Below are positions 62,907-64,000 of a stretch of DNA of 64,000 nucleotides, piece by piece. The stretch comes from Sandaracinaceae bacterium (GTDB taxonomy: Bacteria > Myxococcota_A > Polyangia > Polyangiales > Houyiibacteriaceae), in the NCBI GenBank assembly GCA_016706685.1, contig JADJJE010000011.1, positions 313,373-377,372 on the forward strand. The letters are read 5' to 3'. The first letter of the stretch is position 1. Each line of letters begins with the position of its first letter. The position numbers and the translations under genes were made by a program. The notes under the pieces are model-generated. The model saw only the letters and a list, made by a program, of their open reading frames with translations, was not told the DNA's origin and searched no databases.

Positions 62907-63019
62907 CGGCTCGATGATGGAGGCGCTCCCGACCCCAGGCAAGTTGGGAAGCGTGAGGGCAGCGCGCACAGACGCCTACACTTGCGAGTCGACGACGATT
63001 CTGCGACAAGACCTGTCAC

Positions 63020-64000
63020 GTGCTGCCGGTGCTCTACATCTCCTACGATGGAATGCTCGAGCCGCTCGGACAGAGTCAGGTCTTGGCATACCTTGCCGAA
63101 CTGGCTGACGGCGGGCCGGTCCATCTGATCTCGTTCGAGAAGGCGGCTGACCGCCAGGACGCCGCGCGCATGACTGCCATGCGCCGCCGCCTCACAGCGG
63201 CCAACATTCGCTGGTATCCACTCGCCTACCACAAGTCACCATCGGCGCCCGCGACCGCGTTCGACATCGCGATGGGGACGCAGCTCGCCATTCGCATTGC
63301 ACGACGAGAGCGCGTCGGCATCGTTCACGCACGCTCGTACGTTCCGGCGCTCATGGCGCTCGGGGTGCAGGCCGCTACCCGCGCAAAGTTCTTGTTCGAC
63401 ATGCGCGGGCTGTGGGCCGACGAACGCGTCGACGGCGGCCTCTGGCCTGCGGACGGGCGGCTCTACAGAGTCGCCAAGGCTCTCGAGCGCCGGTTCTTGT
63501 TGGGGGCGGACCACGTCGTGACGCTCACCAATGCGTCGGCCACCGAGATCGCGACGTTTCCATACCTGCAGAGCTGCCCCGTCAACATGACCGTCATCCC
63601 CACCTGCGCGGACCTCGACCGCTTCAGCCCAGCTACCGAGCACCCCCCCCAGGGGCAGTTCACGCTGGGGTACGTGGGGTCGGTCGGCACCTGGTACCTC
63701 TTCGACGAGGTCATCGCGTTCTACCGGGCCATAGAACAGCGCCGCCCAGACGCGCGCATGCTCATCGTGAACCGCAACGAGCACGAGTACATCACCGGCG
63801 CCCTCGCGGCGGCGGGCATCCGGCGCGACCAATATGAGCTGGTGGCGGCGGAACACCGAGACGTCCCGGCGTTGATCCGGCGCATGACGGTGGGCGCCGC
63901 CATCATCAAGCCTGCGTACTCCAAGATCGCCAGCGCGCCCACCAAGCTCGCCGAGTATCTGGGCTGCGGAGTCCCTTGCGTGGGGAACACGCGGGTCGGC
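63020..64000 (+). CDS. Glycosyltransferase (partial, runs off window)
   Basis: 327 residues visible from a GTG at 63020; another GTG at 63029 is possible. The N-terminal Rossmann domain begins VLYISYDGMLEPLGQSQVLA, the signature of GT4-like enzymes of polysaccharide clusters, with VHARSYVPALMALGVQ and FLFDMRGLWADERVDGGLWP. The second domain starts FTLGYVGSVGTWYLFDEVIA and has the beginning of the donor-binding APTKLAEYLGCGVPCVGN. No stop before 64000. It probably opens an exopolysaccharide or LPS gene cluster to the right. Confidence 0.87.
   Translation, partial: MLPVLYISYDGMLEPLGQSQVLAYLAELADGGPVHLISFEKAADRQDAARMTAMRRRLTAANIRWYPLAYHKSPSAPATAFDIAMGTQLAIRIARRERVGIVHARSYVPALMALGVQAATRAKFLFDMRGLWADERVDGGLWPADGRLYRVAKALERRFLLGADHVVTLTNASATEIATFPYLQSCPVNMTVIPTCADLDRFSPATEHPPQGQFTLGYVGSVGTWYLFDEVIAFYRAIEQRRPDARMLIVNRNEHEYITGALAAAGIRRDQYELVAAEHRDVPALIRRMTVGAAIIKPAYSKIASAPTKLAEYLGCGVPCVGNTRVG

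Overview
The window is very GC-rich, densely packed and built of housekeeping genes plus lineage-specific proteins. Serine/threonine kinases of the Pkn type, paralogous PilZ domains, CehA-type lipoproteins, a large TPR protein and a TIGR04551-like outer membrane protein point to a Gram-negative myxobacterium (Myxococcota, probably Polyangiales/Sandaracinaceae-like). This placement is inferred from gene content only; there is no rRNA in the window.

Layout. 1-6 kb: a minus-strand, start/stop-overlapping operon of ECF sigma factor, membrane-anchored probable anti-sigma factor, and Ser/Thr kinase fused to an ATPase. 6-10.7 kb: a PilZ protein and two secreted lipoproteins. 10.8-22.4 kb: a long plus-strand run prfB (with the RF2 autoregulatory +1 frameshift), lysS, lolC/E, lolD, bamA, skp/ompH, a tolC-like gene and mlaC, coupling translation genes to outer-membrane biogenesis. 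22.4-25.4 kb: a Crp/Fnr regulator, DUF507, yicC and gmk. 26.1-33.7 kb: radA, a TerB-like gene, a TIGR04551-like porin, RNase J, a metallopeptidase-like lipoprotein and dCMP deaminase. 33.8-40 kb: the proteostasis set tig-clpP-clpX-lon, then tRNA-Val. 40-47 kb: hypotheticals, DUF2804, PilZ, two metallophosphoesterases flanking a damaged argC. 47.8-52.8 kb: TetR-controlled HlyD/ABC export genes and two small downstream genes. 53-64 kb: a patatin, a hypothetical, pdxH, a giant TPR protein, a methyltransferase and the start of a glycosyltransferase that runs off the window.

The least explained sequence is intergenic. Three nearly identical ~530-bp elements (family A: 25544, 41919 and 54817) have matching terminal inverted repeats and a mirrored hairpin order A-B-core-B'-A'. 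Two further elements (family B: 47469 and about 52800) have different sequences but the same layout, which suggests one superfamily of structured, probably non-autonomous mobile elements. Hexanucleotide arrays (GTTGTC/GGCGAC) sit beside family A copies.

Many frames break at G/C homopolymers, always as if one base were missing (anti-sigma, lolC/E, TIGR04551, hlyD, TPR gene). I treat these as probable sequencing or assembly undercalls and annotate each as one gene. argC is different: it also lacks a conserved internal segment.
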